Positions 55,354-64,000 of a stretch of DNA of 64,000 bases are shown in pieces. Below the pieces are notes generated by a model. It saw nothing but the letters and a program-made list of their open reading frames with translations, made no database searches and was not told the DNA's origin. The translations under genes and the position numbers were made by a program. Each line of letters starts with the position of its first letter. The stretch's first letter is position 1. Source of the stretch: Deinococcus hopiensis KR-140 (GTDB lineage Bacteria; Deinococcota; Deinococci; Deinococcales; Deinococcaceae); contig NZ_FWWU01000007.1 in assembly GCF_900176165.1 (NCBI RefSeq), positions 186,001 to 250,000 of the forward strand, written 5' to 3'.

Positions 55354-56556
55354 ATGACGCCCACCACCCAACCGGTAGGCATGACGCGCGGCCTCACCCT
55401 GTTGTTTGCGATTGCGGGCGGCGCCGCAGTCGGCAACCTCTACTGGGCGCAACCCCTGCTCGCCACCATCGCCCACACGCTGGGGATCAGTACCGCCGCC
55501 GCAGGGCTCCTCGTGACGGTCACCCAGATCGGGTATGCGGTTGGGGTGTTCCTGGTCGTCCCGCTTGGTGACACCCTCAACCGGCGCCGCCTCATTCCTG
55601 CGATCCTCGCGTGCTCCGCGGTGGCCTTGGGCGCTACCGCGCTCGCCCCCACCTTCGCGGTCCTGCTGGTCACCCTCGCCGCCGTCGGCCTGACGACCGT
55701 CACGGGGCAACTCCTGGTCCCGCTCGCCGGGGACCTGGCGCGGGACGACCAGCGGGGGCACGCCGTGGGAACAGTCGCCTCCGGCATCCTCACTGGCATC
55801 CTGGCGTCGCGCACCATCAGTGGGCTGATCGCGGACGCCTTCGGGTGGCGCGCCATCTACGTCGTTGCCGCTGCCATCACGGCGGTCATGATGGTCCTGC
55901 TCGCCCGCACGCTGCCACCCCTTCCCACACGCGCGAGGGTGCCCTACGGTCAACTCCTCCGCTCCATCTTTACGGTGATCAAAGCGCACCGTGCCGTGCA
56001 GGTCACCCTGGTGATCTCGGCGGCCGTCTTCGCCGTCTTTACGATGTTCTGGACGGGGCTGACATTCCTGCTGAGCGCGCCCCCCTTCTCGTACTCCCTG
56101 ACCCAGATTGGGCTTGTCGGTCTTGCTGGGCTGGCCGGGGCGCTCGCGGCGCAGCGCGCCGGACGGTTCCACGACCACGGGTGGTCCGTCCCCGCCACCG
56201 GCGGCGCGCTGCTGCTCGTCTTCGCCTCGCTGCTTCTGGCGGCGCTCGGGGTCCACTCCATTGCCCTCATTCTCGTGGCCGTGGTGCTGATCGATGTGGC
56301 GATCCAGACGGCGAATGTGCTGAACCAGACGCGTGTGCTCGCGGTGGATCCTGCGGCCCGCAGCCGACTGAACGCGGCGCTCGTGACGAACAACTTTATC
56401 GGGGGTGCAGTCGGCTCGGCACTGGCGGGGGTCCTATGGACACATGGCGGGTGGATTGCCGTGACCCTCGTCGCGGCCCTCCTGATCGTCGTCGTCCTGC
56501 TCGTGTGGCTGGCCCAACGACCGCACCTGGACGCGGTGAACCGGCCCGCCAGATGA
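55354..56556 (+). CDS. MFS-family exporter
   Basis: 401 residues with twelve membrane helices (start LLFAIAGGAAVGNLYWAQPL; PLGDTLNRRRLIPAILA is the family loop between helices 2 and 3). Sugar-efflux/YgaY-type. GGAGG precedes ATG 55354; the open frame upstream covers the operator and is not translated. Likely exports a compound sensed by the MerR regulator. Confidence 0.92.
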   Translation: MTPTTQPVGMTRGLTLLFAIAGGAAVGNLYWAQPLLATIAHTLGISTAAAGLLVTVTQIGYAVGVFLVVPLGDTLNRRRLIPAILACSAVALGATALAPTFAVLLVTLAAVGLTTVTGQLLVPLAGDLARDDQRGHAVGTVASGILTGILASRTISGLIADAFGWRAIYVVAAAITAVMMVLLARTLPPLPTRARVPYGQLLRSIFTVIKAHRAVQVTLVISAAVFAVFTMFWTGLTFLLSAPPFSYSLTQIGLVGLAGLAGALAAQRAGRFHDHGWSVPATGGALLLVFASLLLAALGVHSIALILVAVVLIDVAIQTANVLNQTRVLAVDPAARSRLNAALVTNNFIGGAVGSALAGVLWTHGGWIAVTLVAALLIVVVLLVWLAQRPHLDAVNRPAR

Positions 56557-56649
56557 GGAGGAATACGGCAAGACAACAGCGTTTTGGGCAACACCCCACA
56601 TCGCATTGATCCAGGGCTGCGTTGTCGCCCCTCCTGAAAAGGCCACATC

Positions 56650-56817
56650 ATGACCGAAGCCCAGACCCGGACACCCACGCAAGCCGCCCCCATTTCCATC
56701 GCCGCTTTCACCACCGGCGGGGACCTCGACCGGTTCCGCCCCGCTCTCCAGGAGGCCCGTGGCACAGGCACCCCGTCAACGCCGTCCAGATGGGCTGAAG
56801 TTCGGTTAGAAGGGTAG
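56650..56817 (+). pseudogene. carboxymuconolactone-decarboxylase-type N-terminal stub
   Basis: MTEAQTRTPTQAAPISIAAF then TTGGDLDRFRPAL is the usual beginning of AhpD/CMD proteins (F-T-G-G-D-L-x-R-x-x-P-A-L). The CxxC core is missing: after RPALQEARGTG the sequence changes and runs into a TetR relic read in the other direction. Confidence 0.65.
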
Positions 56818-56991
56818 AGTTGTTGGGGAACAACTGATAGAGCCGCTCTCAGAGACGCCAGCCACGTGGGCAATACGGTTTGTGATGGCTGTGTCGAAAC
56901 CGTCTTCTATAAACACCTGCGTGGCGGCGCTCACCAGGCGTTCGGCCGCCCGCCGGCTGCGTTCCTGTTGGGGTTGCCTTCTATTGAAGAT
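56815..56991 (-). pseudogene. TetR-family repressor, N-terminal relic
   Basis: Read leftward from 56991: QQERSRRAAERLVSAATQVF, IEDGFDTAITNRIAHVAGVS, then a frame change and LYQLFPNN. This is the DNA-binding part of a TetR repressor. The IS5 element at 56995 removed its start side, and the ligand-binding domain is gone. It probably once controlled the hydrolase operon from 58235. Confidence 0.75.
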
Positions 56992-58099
56992 CGATTGCGT
57001 AGTTAAGAGGGAAAGGGGCAGGCGAAGGGTCTACCCTTCGCCTGCCCCCTTCTGGCGTCGTCAGGTAAGTTGTGGTGCTCGTGAGGCGAGGCGAAGATTG
57101 ACCAGACCGGTGACGCATCCCCAGAACAAGCCATGCCGCTGGGGATCATTGCGGTAGAACTCGCGGCAGACTCGGAACTTCTTCACCCGACACAGCGCGT
57201 TCTCCACCGCAATTCTGACCTTGGAAATCTGCCGGTTCAATTCCCGGTCCTCCAAGGAAAGACAGCCCCCTTTGGGTCGCTTCCTGGGCACGATGACTTC
57301 GTGCTGCGGACAAAGCTTTTCCAGTCCGGTATAGCCTCGGTCGCCCCATAGACGGCTGCCTCGGGGCAGTCGAGGCAGCAATCTTGATTGCCTGAGGAGC
57401 TTTATGTCGTGGAGGCGACCGGGAGCCGTGGCGCTCAGATGGACGATCTGACCTTCGGGTGTGACCGTGAGCTGGGTCTTCAGGGTGTGGGTGCCCTTCT
57501 TCGCGCTGTAGAACTTCTTCTTGTCTTTCGGGCGTCCCACTGCCTTTTTCCCTGCTCCATCACCCTTCTTTCCTTTCGGCTGTCCTCGGGGTTGTTCTGT
57601 CCCATCGACGATCAGGTCAGCAAGATCAGGGAAGGCTTCCAGAACGTCCTCCAGGGTACGGAGCCGACGGACTGGTTTCGCACCTTCAGCTGCCTTTTTC
57701 TGGATGTTGAGCGTTCGTGCCCGCAGAGGAGCAGGCAGAGCCTGCTCCAGGAGCGGAAGTAGGGCATGGATGTTGCGACAGACGTTCGCTGTATCCATCT
57801 CGAACAGGACGCCCAACAGATGCATCGGAAGGTAATGACGCAGATAGACCAGCGTCATCAGGAGTCGATGCGGCACATCGAGCTTGAACTGTCGCCCTGC
57901 TCCAATCCGGCGTTGCCGTCCCTCCCGCAGGAGGGAGCGGCGATGGGCTCTCTCCCACAGGGGTTCAAGCTGGGTCGCCAACTCCTGAAATTCACTTGGG
58001 CTCAACCCACAGAAAGACTCAAAGGAACGGGGCCGCTGCCTCAGTCGCTCGACGCGCAACACCCTCCATTCTCCCCCTTACCCCTCTACTGCGCAACGA
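56992..58099. mobile_element. IS5-family element with 3-bp target duplication
   Basis: 56995-58096 (1102 bp) with imperfect ends TTGCGTAGTTAAGAGG and, inverted, TTGCGCAGTAGAGGGG. CGA is duplicated at 56992-56994 and 58097-58099. Sits in the 5' region of the TetR gene. Confidence 0.85.
57061..58062 (-). CDS. IS5-family (DDE_Tnp_4 type) transposase
   Basis: 333 residues, full length. An N-terminal helix-turn-helix region (LLMTLVYLRHYLPMHLLGVL), then LADLIVDGTEQPR (first Asp), LWGDRGYTGLEKL (second Asp) and VRIAVENALCRVKKFRVC (Glu). Lys/Gly-rich insert at about 160-185. No frameshift. Confidence 0.93.
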   Translation of the reverse strand: MLRVERLRQRPRSFESFCGLSPSEFQELATQLEPLWERAHRRSLLREGRQRRIGAGRQFKLDVPHRLLMTLVYLRHYLPMHLLGVLFEMDTANVCRNIHALLPLLEQALPAPLRARTLNIQKKAAEGAKPVRRLRTLEDVLEAFPDLADLIVDGTEQPRGQPKGKKGDGAGKKAVGRPKDKKKFYSAKKGTHTLKTQLTVTPEGQIVHLSATAPGRLHDIKLLRQSRLLPRLPRGSRLWGDRGYTGLEKLCPQHEVIVPRKRPKGGCLSLEDRELNRQISKVRIAVENALCRVKKFRVCREFYRNDPQRHGLFWGCVTGLVNLRLASRAPQLT

Positions 58100-58102
58100 G
58101 TC

Positions 58103-58136
58103 TTGAGAAATGCGAGTTCTTTCTCTGATTTCTCAA
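58103..58136. promoter_or_regulatory. inverted repeat upstream of the hydrolase operon
   Basis: TTGAGAAAT (58103-58111) and ATTTCTCAA (58128-58136), a perfect 9-bp inverted pair with 16 bases between. It lies between the TetR relic and the operon and is the best candidate for the old TetR operator. Confidence 0.6.
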
Positions 58137-58234
58137 TTTTTTCTTCGCAGGCACGCCGTCTCACTTCCTGGAGACGTGAGTTGAGAAGAGAAGCTTTTAC
58201 TCGCATACTGACACCCTGGCAAACAGGAGGTCCC

Positions 58235-59071
58235 ATGAACCAACCGGAGTTCCTCAACGTGGGCCAGGTCCGGACCCGGCACGTGACTCAGGGCAACGGC
58301 GACCCGGCCGTGTTGCTGCACGGCATCGGACGCAGTCTGGAAGACTGGAGTGAAACTGTCCCTGCCCTCGCGGCGCATCACCGTGTGTATGTGCCCGACC
58401 TGATTGGCTTCGGCCTCACCGACAAGCCGGACGTGCCGTATACGCTGCCTGGGTTGGCCCGCTTCGTGAAGCATTACCTCGCAGCAGTGGGCGAAACCCG
58501 GCCCGTCACCTTGATCGGCAACTCCCTGGGTGGGGCCGTGGCGCAGCAGTTCGCCGCCATGTATCCCGAGCAGGTCCGCACCCTCGTTCTGGTGAGCAGT
58601 GCTGGCTTCGGTCAGGAAGTCACGGTGGCCCTGCGCCTCCTGTCGATCCCCAAACTGGGTGAACGCATGATGACCCCCAACCCCCGCAACAGTGCTCGCG
58701 TGGTCGAAAGTCTCTTCCACGACCCGAAATTCGCCACCCCGGAACGCGGGGCGCACGCCCAGTTCCTGGCTGGGCAGCCGGACCGCGCCCGGTCCTACCT
58801 CAGCGTGGCGCGGTACCTGGGCGGGTGGCGGGGCGTGCACGCTGGGTGGCGAGCCACCCTCACGCAGCAACTCGCGCAAATGAAGCTGCCTACGCTGATT
58901 GTTTGGGGAGCACAGGATCAGATCCTGCCGGCCACACACCTCGGTCACGCCAGCACGGTGTATCCGCACGCACGGACTCGCCTCTTCCCGCAGACCGGCC
59001 ATCTGCCGCAAATTGAACGCGCTGAGGAATTCAACGCGGTGGTACTCAATTTCATGGGAGAGAACGCATGA
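58235..59071 (+). CDS. alpha/beta hydrolase
   Basis: 278 residues. Oxyanion segment LLHGIGRSLEDW, nucleophile elbow LIGNSLGGAVAQQF (Ser), Asp in WGAQDQILP and His in QTGHLPQIE. Hydrolyses esters or related bonds. AGGAGG precedes ATG 58235. First gene of a coupled three-gene operon with an SDR and a flavin monooxygenase: together they could turn a ketone into an ester (monooxygenase), split it (this enzyme) and oxidise the alcohol (SDR). That pathway is inference. Confidence 0.92.
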   Translation: MNQPEFLNVGQVRTRHVTQGNGDPAVLLHGIGRSLEDWSETVPALAAHHRVYVPDLIGFGLTDKPDVPYTLPGLARFVKHYLAAVGETRPVTLIGNSLGGAVAQQFAAMYPEQVRTLVLVSSAGFGQEVTVALRLLSIPKLGERMMTPNPRNSARVVESLFHDPKFATPERGAHAQFLAGQPDRARSYLSVARYLGGWRGVHAGWRATLTQQLAQMKLPTLIVWGAQDQILPATHLGHASTVYPHARTRLFPQTGHLPQIERAEEFNAVVLNFMGENA

Positions 59072-59916
59072 ACCCATACGTCTTTCCTGGTGGCGTGGCC
59101 ATCCTGACCGGCGCCGCCAGTGGCATTGGACTGGCCCTCGCCACCGAACTCGCCCGGCGTGGGAGCCACCTCGCGCTGATTGACCAGAACCGTGAAGGTC
59201 TGGAACGGGTTGCCGGCGAATTGCGCCGGCAGCGTCTTGACCTGCAGGTCACCACCCACGCATTTGACCTCGGCCGTACGGACGCAATCCCTGAACTTAC
59301 TGAGGACGTCCTACGCCAGCACCGCCGCATCACCCTGGTGATCAACAATGCAGGTGTGGCTCTCGGCGGCACCTTCGACGAAATCAGCCTGGAGGAGTTT
59401 GAATGGGTGCAGAGCATCAACTTCCGGGCAGTCGTGGCGATGTGCAAGGCGTTCTTGCCCACCCTGAGGGCGGAGCTCAGTCCGCACATTGTGAACGTGT
59501 CGAGCCTGTATGGGATTGCGGCGCCGCCCCGTCAGAGCGCCTACGCGGCAAGCAAATTCGCGGTGCGGGGATTTACGGAAGTGCTGCGGCATGAACTGGC
59601 ACCCCACGGGATCGGGGTGACGGTCGTCCACCCCGGGGGTGTCCGGACCAATATTGCCAACAGTGCCCGCGTGGGCAGCGGTGTTCGGTTAACCGCCCTG
59701 GAGGCCGCTGCCCAGCGGGAGAGCTTGAACCGGCTGCTCCGCTTGGATCCCGCCGAAGCAGCCCGGCTCATCCTGCTCGGCGTGGAACGTCGCTCCCCAC
59801 GCGTGTTGGTGGGGAGCGACGCGAAAGCCATTGACGTTCTTGTTCGTACCCTACCAGCGACATACTGGTCAGTCATCAATCGCCTGCTGCCTGGTCGGTA
59901 CAAGGTGAAGCAATGA
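59068..59916 (+). CDS. short-chain dehydrogenase/reductase
   Basis: 282 residues, ATGA overlap with the hydrolase. LTGAASGIGLALATELARRG (cofactor site), NNAGVALGG, a catalytic Ser in NVSSLYG, YAASK and HPGGVRTNI. Cytosolic alcohol dehydrogenase or ketoreductase acting on the operon's substrate. Confidence 0.93.
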   Translation: MNPYVFPGGVAILTGAASGIGLALATELARRGSHLALIDQNREGLERVAGELRRQRLDLQVTTHAFDLGRTDAIPELTEDVLRQHRRITLVINNAGVALGGTFDEISLEEFEWVQSINFRAVVAMCKAFLPTLRAELSPHIVNVSSLYGIAAPPRQSAYAASKFAVRGFTEVLRHELAPHGIGVTVVHPGGVRTNIANSARVGSGVRLTALEAAAQRESLNRLLRLDPAEAARLILLGVERRSPRVLVGSDAKAIDVLVRTLPATYWSVINRLLPGRYKVKQ

Positions 59917-59952
59917 CGCGTGCCCGCGCCCATGGGGCAAGGAGGAGTTGAG

Positions 59953-61548
59953 ATGCCCAAACGCAGGTGGCTGCTCACCGCAGGAGCGCTCGCCCTGGGG
60001 GGACTGTGGCTTATTTCAAGGCGAGCGGCGGCCCCGCGGTCCGGAGGTCAGCGTGCCCTGATCCCCTCCACTGACCCGCAACCACTGGACGTGCTGATCA
60101 TTGGCGCGGGCCTCTCCGGCATAGGTGCGGCGCGGCACCTGCTCGCAAAGAGTCCCGGGAAACGCTTTGAGATTCTGGAAGCCCGTCACGCCATTGGCGG
60201 TACGTGGGACCTGTTCCGGTACCCGGGTGTGCGCTCAGACTCTGACGTGTTCACGCTGGGATACAGCTTCAAGCCCTGGCTCGGCCGAAAATCCATTGCA
60301 GACGGCGCCGACATCCGCCAGTACATTCAGGAGGCGGCTGACGAGGTGGGCCTCACGGAGCGCATCCGTTTCGGACACAAGGTCAAGACTGCCGTCTGGT
60401 CCTCAGGAGAGGGGCTGTGGACCGTCACGGCCGAGGCGCAGGGCGGGCAGGGCCAGACCGACGCGTTCACCCGTAAGGCAAGATTCCTGTTCCTGTGCAG
60501 TGGGTATTACAGCTACGATGAAGGCCACCGCCCGGCTTTCCCGAACGAGGAGTCCTTCCGGGGGCGGATTGTTCACCCGCAGTTCTGGCCGGAAGACCTT
60601 GACTACGCCGGCAAGCGCGTTGTGGTGATTGGCAGCGGCGCGACCGCCGTCACGCTCATCCCCGCCCTGACGGACCGGGCCGCGCACGTGACGATGTTGC
60701 AACGTTCGCCGTCCTACGTGGCCGTGCGGCCCCTGCTGGATGAAACCGCCCACAAGCTGCGCCGTTGGCTGCCCGCTCGGGCTGCCCACAGCCTGACCCG
60801 CTGGAGGAACGTGTTGACCAGCATTCTGTACTACCAGGTTGCCCGGAAGAAACCCGAGTTGTTCAAACAGAGGCTGCTTCAGGCCGCTGCAGATCGCATC
60901 GGGGACGGGTTTGACCCACGTCATTTCACGCCCAGCTACCAACCCTGGGACCAGCGGGTGTGCGCCGTGCCCGACGGTGATCTGTTCGAGGCGCTCCGCA
61001 CCGGCAAGGCGTCGGTCGTGACCGACACAATCAAAACCTTCACCCCAACTGGCATTCGGCTGTCCAGCGGTCAGGAATTGCTGGCAGACATCATCGTGAC
61101 GGCCACTGGACTGAAGCTGAACGTGCTGGGCGACATTGGGTTTACGCTCGATGGTCGGCCGCTGGACGTCTCCCGGACCATGGTCTATAAGGGGATGATG
61201 TTGGCCGGTGTGCCGAATTTTGCGTACGCATTCGGTTACACAAACTCGTCTTGGACACTCAAAGCGGAGCTCACAGCAGATTATGTCTCCCGCCTCCTGA
61301 TTTACATGGACGAGCGGGGGTACGAGGTCGTGGCCCCCAGAGCAGATCCATCGGTTGAAGAGCGGCCGCTGCTGGACTTTAGTTCAGGGTATGTGGCCCG
61401 TGGCGCGGCTGCTCTGCCCAAGCAGGGGTCCAGGAGACCGTGGCAGGTGTACCAGAACTACCTGCTCGACCGCTACACCATTCAACTCTCCCCCCTAAAC
61501 GACGGGACGCTCAGATTCACTCGAAGCCACACTCCTGGCTCGCCCTGA
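59953..61548 (+). CDS. flavin-containing (Baeyer-Villiger-type) monooxygenase
   Basis: 531 residues from ATG 59953 (GGAGGAG at 59941). An N-terminal hydrophobic anchor (LLTAGALALGGLWLIS) precedes the FAD motif VLIIGAGLSGIGAARHL, the block GGTWDLFRYPGVRSDSD typical of monooxygenases of this type, and the NADPH motif VVVIGSGATAVTLIPAL. It inserts oxygen next to a ketone, making an ester or lactone for the hydrolase. The membrane anchor is unusual for the family and suggests a lipophilic substrate. Confidence 0.92.
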   Translation: MPKRRWLLTAGALALGGLWLISRRAAAPRSGGQRALIPSTDPQPLDVLIIGAGLSGIGAARHLLAKSPGKRFEILEARHAIGGTWDLFRYPGVRSDSDVFTLGYSFKPWLGRKSIADGADIRQYIQEAADEVGLTERIRFGHKVKTAVWSSGEGLWTVTAEAQGGQGQTDAFTRKARFLFLCSGYYSYDEGHRPAFPNEESFRGRIVHPQFWPEDLDYAGKRVVVIGSGATAVTLIPALTDRAAHVTMLQRSPSYVAVRPLLDETAHKLRRWLPARAAHSLTRWRNVLTSILYYQVARKKPELFKQRLLQAAADRIGDGFDPRHFTPSYQPWDQRVCAVPDGDLFEALRTGKASVVTDTIKTFTPTGIRLSSGQELLADIIVTATGLKLNVLGDIGFTLDGRPLDVSRTMVYKGMMLAGVPNFAYAFGYTNSSWTLKAELTADYVSRLLIYMDERGYEVVAPRADPSVEERPLLDFSSGYVARGAAALPKQGSRRPWQVYQNYLLDRYTIQLSPLNDGTLRFTRSHTPGSP

Positions 61549-61807
61549 TCGTCGCCAAGGACGTGCCTGCTATCAATCGGCCCACTCGTTGGTGGGCCTG
61601 TTCTGGCGCCACCCATTTATAGAAGCCGCCGCTAAGATAGGTGTTGAAATGGTTCTGATGGACGGCGTGAATGACGCCATAAACACATGGAAAGCGCGTA
61701 CACGCGAAGTTCTCCAGTTGGCCCAGACTGATCGGATCGGTGGTGCGGCTGAACTGGTGGACCCAGCACACGGGTGGAAGAGTGCTGTTGTACCACCCCG
61801 TCCTCAC
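61517..61807 (-). CDS. hypothetical protein, converging with the monooxygenase gene
   Basis: 96 residues: SLGQLENFACTRFPCVYGVI, HQNHFNTYLSGGFYKWVAPE. Codon use on this strand is better than on the other. Not recognised. It overlaps the monooxygenase gene end by 32 bases, so its C-terminus may not be genuine. Confidence 0.35.
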   Translation of the reverse strand: MRTGWYNSTLPPVCWVHQFSRTTDPISLGQLENFACTRFPCVYGVIHAVHQNHFNTYLSGGFYKWVAPEQAHQRVGRLIAGTSLATIRASQECGFE

Positions 61808-61840
61808 TTAACAATGACGAACACGGCCAGATGGAGGCGG

Positions 61841-62390
61841 TCAGGTGAGCTCAGGTAGAGCATACGTCTGGGCGATGACACGGATGGTTTCAGGAGACAA
61901 GCTTACAGCCAAATCAATGTCCTGACGTGCTGTTTCAAGGCCCCCTTGTTGCAAAACGCTCTGGGTCATGAGGTCATTCCCTTCCGAGAAGGGCCAAAGA
62001 GGAACCAGAACATCACCAGGTGCGCTCTGCCCTGTACTGCGACCACCAGCTTTCCACCTGGAGAACTCGTATCCCTTCATGGAGGGCCTGGGCTGAATCA
62101 GTAACGTGAAATAAGCTGCGGACGAAAAGAACCACTTCGAAGGACGCATCTGGAAAGGCAAGTGCCTCAGCTTGACCGCAGAGCACGGCAGGGCCAGGGA
62201 CAGGATTAAGCCCCACTCGTATGCCCTGATGGCCACGCTCGTGTAAGTACATCAGGAGCTGGCCTGCACCAACACCGATATCGGGGATGGCGCTGTTGAT
62301 TGGCAGATCGAGAGCGTTCGGCAGGGGACGATACGGCCAGTGTTGCCCAGAAAGATCGGAGAGCAGAGCATCTTGGTGGCCCACGGTCAC
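61841..62390 (-). pseudogene. class I SAM-dependent methyltransferase, frameshifted
   Basis: From GTG 62390: SAIPDIGVGAGQLLMYLHER (SAM-binding Gly loop), AEALAFPDASFEVVLFVRS, then HVTDSAQALHEGIRVLQ. Close to 62050 the frame shifts, and the other frame carries PLWPFSEGNDLMTQSVLQQG and a normal end at 61841. One indel separates it from an intact gene. Start side may also be shortened. Confidence 0.8.
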
Positions 62391-63019
62391 GTATATAGCG
62401 TATCGGAAGAGATCTTTTCACGGATCACCCCCTCCTCGTTACTGAATATCACGTCGTGGTGATGACATATCCCGTAGGTGAGCGAACTGTGCGAGGTCAG
62501 TTTGTATCTGTTGAAATAGTTTGATGGTTCTCTGAATTGAGCTTCTATAGACTAGAACAGCTACTCCACCAGGGAATTTGAGCAGATATGCATCATCTAT
62601 AAAACTATTCCACTCTCAATTCGGACCTATTTACTACAAGGTGGCTTTTGTACTGAATAGCTACCGGCCATGCCGTAAAAGATGAATGCAATTTCCGTGA
62701 CTACTTGGCGCGAAAGCTGTTGCTGTGCTGAGCAGGCACAGTCGGTGTCCTACCATTCTTAAAAAGCCCACTCTCCGCTGCGGAGAAGCGGCTCGCGGGC
62801 GCCATCAGCAGTGATCCCAAGTGATCCCACCCACGTCTACGCTGGTGCTGCCAATTATGAAGTCCACGTGCGTCAGACTACCGTTTCCGCAGAGGGCAGC
62901 AGTCTCATCCAGACTGAGCACCGTCGAAGTTCTCGCTCAGTGAGAACCCGAAGGCAAGGTGATACGCAGCGTTCTCGTCATAGTAACTGTCGAGAGAAAG
63001 CGCACCCTTAGCGTGAATG
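62391..63019. other. AT-rich spacer without genes
   Basis: Lower GC than the rest of the window over 62400-62720. No coding frame or RNA recognised. Confidence 0.5.
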
Positions 63020-63313
63020 GTTGTGTGTAGCGGACCCTCCCAGGATGAAGGTGGAGCAGCTGGGTGACGGGAGGACCGGAGACCCGAACAACCTTTCGCC
63101 TAGGTTCAAGCCCGTAGAGGTAGACTGAAGACCTTGTATGTTCGTGGCGGGGCGCAGGACGGTAGACCGATGAAGACCCCGGCCACGAGGCCGTGCAACA
63201 GCAAAGCTCGCCGTCTTGCTTCTCCCCAGTTCAGCGCCCGAACGGTTGCGTGAGGATGAGCTCGCATAGGCAAGGAAGGGCGGCGCTGGGATGCCCCGAG
63301 GGAGGGAACTCAA
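63020..63313 (+). ncRNA. IS110 left-end region, probable bridge RNA
   Basis: About 290 non-coding bases directly before an IS110 transposase. In this family the left end encodes the guide (bridge) RNA that pairs with donor and target DNA. Possible stems: CCTCCC/GGGAGG (63036-63041 with 63069-63074), AACCT-loop-AGGTT (63090-63106) and CGGCC-ACGA-GGCCG (63180-63193). The exact ends of element and RNA are not visible from sequence alone. Confidence 0.45.
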
Positions 63314-64000
63314 GTGGAGAGCATCTTCGTCGGTATCGATGTTTGCAAAGCTCGCCTTGATGTTGCGATTCGTCCCACTGGAGAAATTTTTGCTGAGGAG
63401 AACTCGATTCCAGGTGTCGCACGACTTGCGGATCGCCTGAAAGCACTCGAACCGACTTTGGTTGTGCTGGAAGCGACGGGTGGGTTGGAGCGGGATCTGG
63501 TCCTGGCGTTGGTCCAACAAGGTGTTCGGGTCGTCGTGGCCAATGCGCGTCAAGTTCGCGACTTCGCCAAAGCAACAGGTCGACTGGCCAAAACAGATCA
63601 ATTGGATGCCATGCTCTTGGCCTTGTTTGCGGAGATGGTCCGGCCTCCAGCTCGGAAGGTACCTGAGGAGCGGGTTCGTGCACTGGGAGACCTGGTCGAC
63701 CGTCGACGACAAGTCGTCGACATGCTGGTCATGGAACGAAACCGCCTTCACTCCGTACGGGCGGAAGCGGTGCGTGCAGATCTGCACGCACACATCACCT
63801 CTCTGGAGAAACGCCAGAGTGAGCTGGATCAGGAACTGAAGGCACTGATGGAGACCGATCTGCAGTGGCGTGCTCAGCGGGACCTTCTGATGAGCGTTCC
63901 CGGTGTGGGTCAGGTCGTCACGTTGACGTTGCTTGCCCAGTTGCCTGAGCTCGGCCAAGTCTCTGGCAAACAACTGAGCGCCCTGGTTGGATTGGCACCG
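63314..64000 (+). CDS. IS110-family recombinase, N-terminal part
   Basis: 229 residues to the window edge; the frame stays open. GTG 63314 follows GAGGGAGG. The RuvC-like acidic residues are clear: D9 (FVGIDVCK), E53 (LEATGG), D95 and D98 (KTDQLDAM). A helical region (about 125-185) leads to the C-terminal Tnp domain start SVPGVGQVVTLTLLAQLPEL. The catalytic Ser lies beyond the window. It recombines DNA under guidance of a bridge RNA. Confidence 0.93.
   Translation, partial: MESIFVGIDVCKARLDVAIRPTGEIFAEENSIPGVARLADRLKALEPTLVVLEATGGLERDLVLALVQQGVRVVVANARQVRDFAKATGRLAKTDQLDAMLLALFAEMVRPPARKVPEERVRALGDLVDRRRQVVDMLVMERNRLHSVRAEAVRADLHAHITSLEKRQSELDQELKALMETDLQWRAQRDLLMSVPGVGQVVTLTLLAQLPELGQVSGKQLSALVGLAP

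Noticed and set aside
54229..56256. 675-codon minus-strand frame across MerR and MFS genes
   Set aside because: Gly/Arg/Gln-rich shadow; both plus-strand genes are well supported.
61589..61858. Plus-strand open frame after the monooxygenase
   Set aside because: TTG start without signals; the opposite strand has the better codon pattern.

Overview
The window looks like a Deinococcus chromosome or secondary replicon. This is inferred from the high-GC coding style, the Deinococcus-like protein families, and several genes whose start codon lies 5-7 bases after a TANNNT -10 box with no ribosome binding site (leaderless transcripts, common in Deinococcus). No rRNA, tRNA or CRISPR array was seen, so the species cannot be named. 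The DNA is a mosaic. Short intact operons are separated by insertion sequences of at least five families (IS4, IS630 x2, IS5 x3, IS982, IS110), palindromic mini-elements and many broken genes. It has the character of an accessory region or megaplasmid.

Layout. 1-3.5 kb: end of a NarL-type response regulator, an ArsR/SRPBCC pair with a near-perfect promoter and probable CTG start, and a stand-alone beta-ketoacyl-ACP synthase III. 3.6-9.1 kb: an IS4 element beside an IS630, a second decayed IS630, and a resolvase relic. 9.2-16 kb: a FixH-like/MauG-like pair, a carboxymuconolactone decarboxylase protein, and a hybrid histidine kinase with a REC-Hpt partner. 16-22.3 kb: small genes, two IS5 elements, a duplicated 82-bp IS relic, phage terminase relics, an ankyrin protein, a split HTH gene and two perfect hairpins. 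22.4-25.4 kb: chromate resistance (chrA, frameshifted chrB) and an integrase relic. 25.4-30.3 kb: a secreted HbpS/GlcG-like protein with an ankyrin partner, a DUF2628-like protein, and a NarX/NarL-like two-component pair. 30.4-37 kb: three CheB-type proteins (one dead, one fused to CheR and PAS domains, one with a Cys/His tail) and a PAS kinase whose phospho-acceptor histidine is missing; no receptors, CheA or flagellar genes are present.

37.4-46.5 kb: an SDR, a sugar isomerase and Gfo/Idh/MocA dehydrogenase, a large MalT-like LuxR regulator followed by a 25-bp palindrome and a membrane protein, a GGDEF relic, and a YciI-like gene with IS982 in its last codon. 46.6-51 kb: an endonuclease-like relic, then an arsenic cluster (acetyltransferase, MarR, ArsN2-like, broken ArsO-like, ArsR, a small Cys protein, and a Cys-tailed DUF6428-like protein). 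51.6-56.8 kb: a small gene, an AT-richer TPR histidine kinase, and a MerR regulator under a 28-bp perfect palindrome with an MFS exporter. 56.8-62.4 kb: a TetR repressor relic cut by an IS5, facing an intact hydrolase-SDR-flavin monooxygenase operon, then a broken methyltransferase. 62.4-64 kb: AT-rich spacer and the left end of an IS110 element with a probable bridge-RNA region.

In working terms the window carries three toxic-compound modules (chromate, arsenic, Baeyer-Villiger/hydrolase), several stand-alone sensor systems and a dense layer of transposition. Many one-base frameshifts recur (chrB, acetyltransferase, methyltransferase, IS genes). They suggest either real decay or residual homopolymer errors in the assembly; read data would separate the two.
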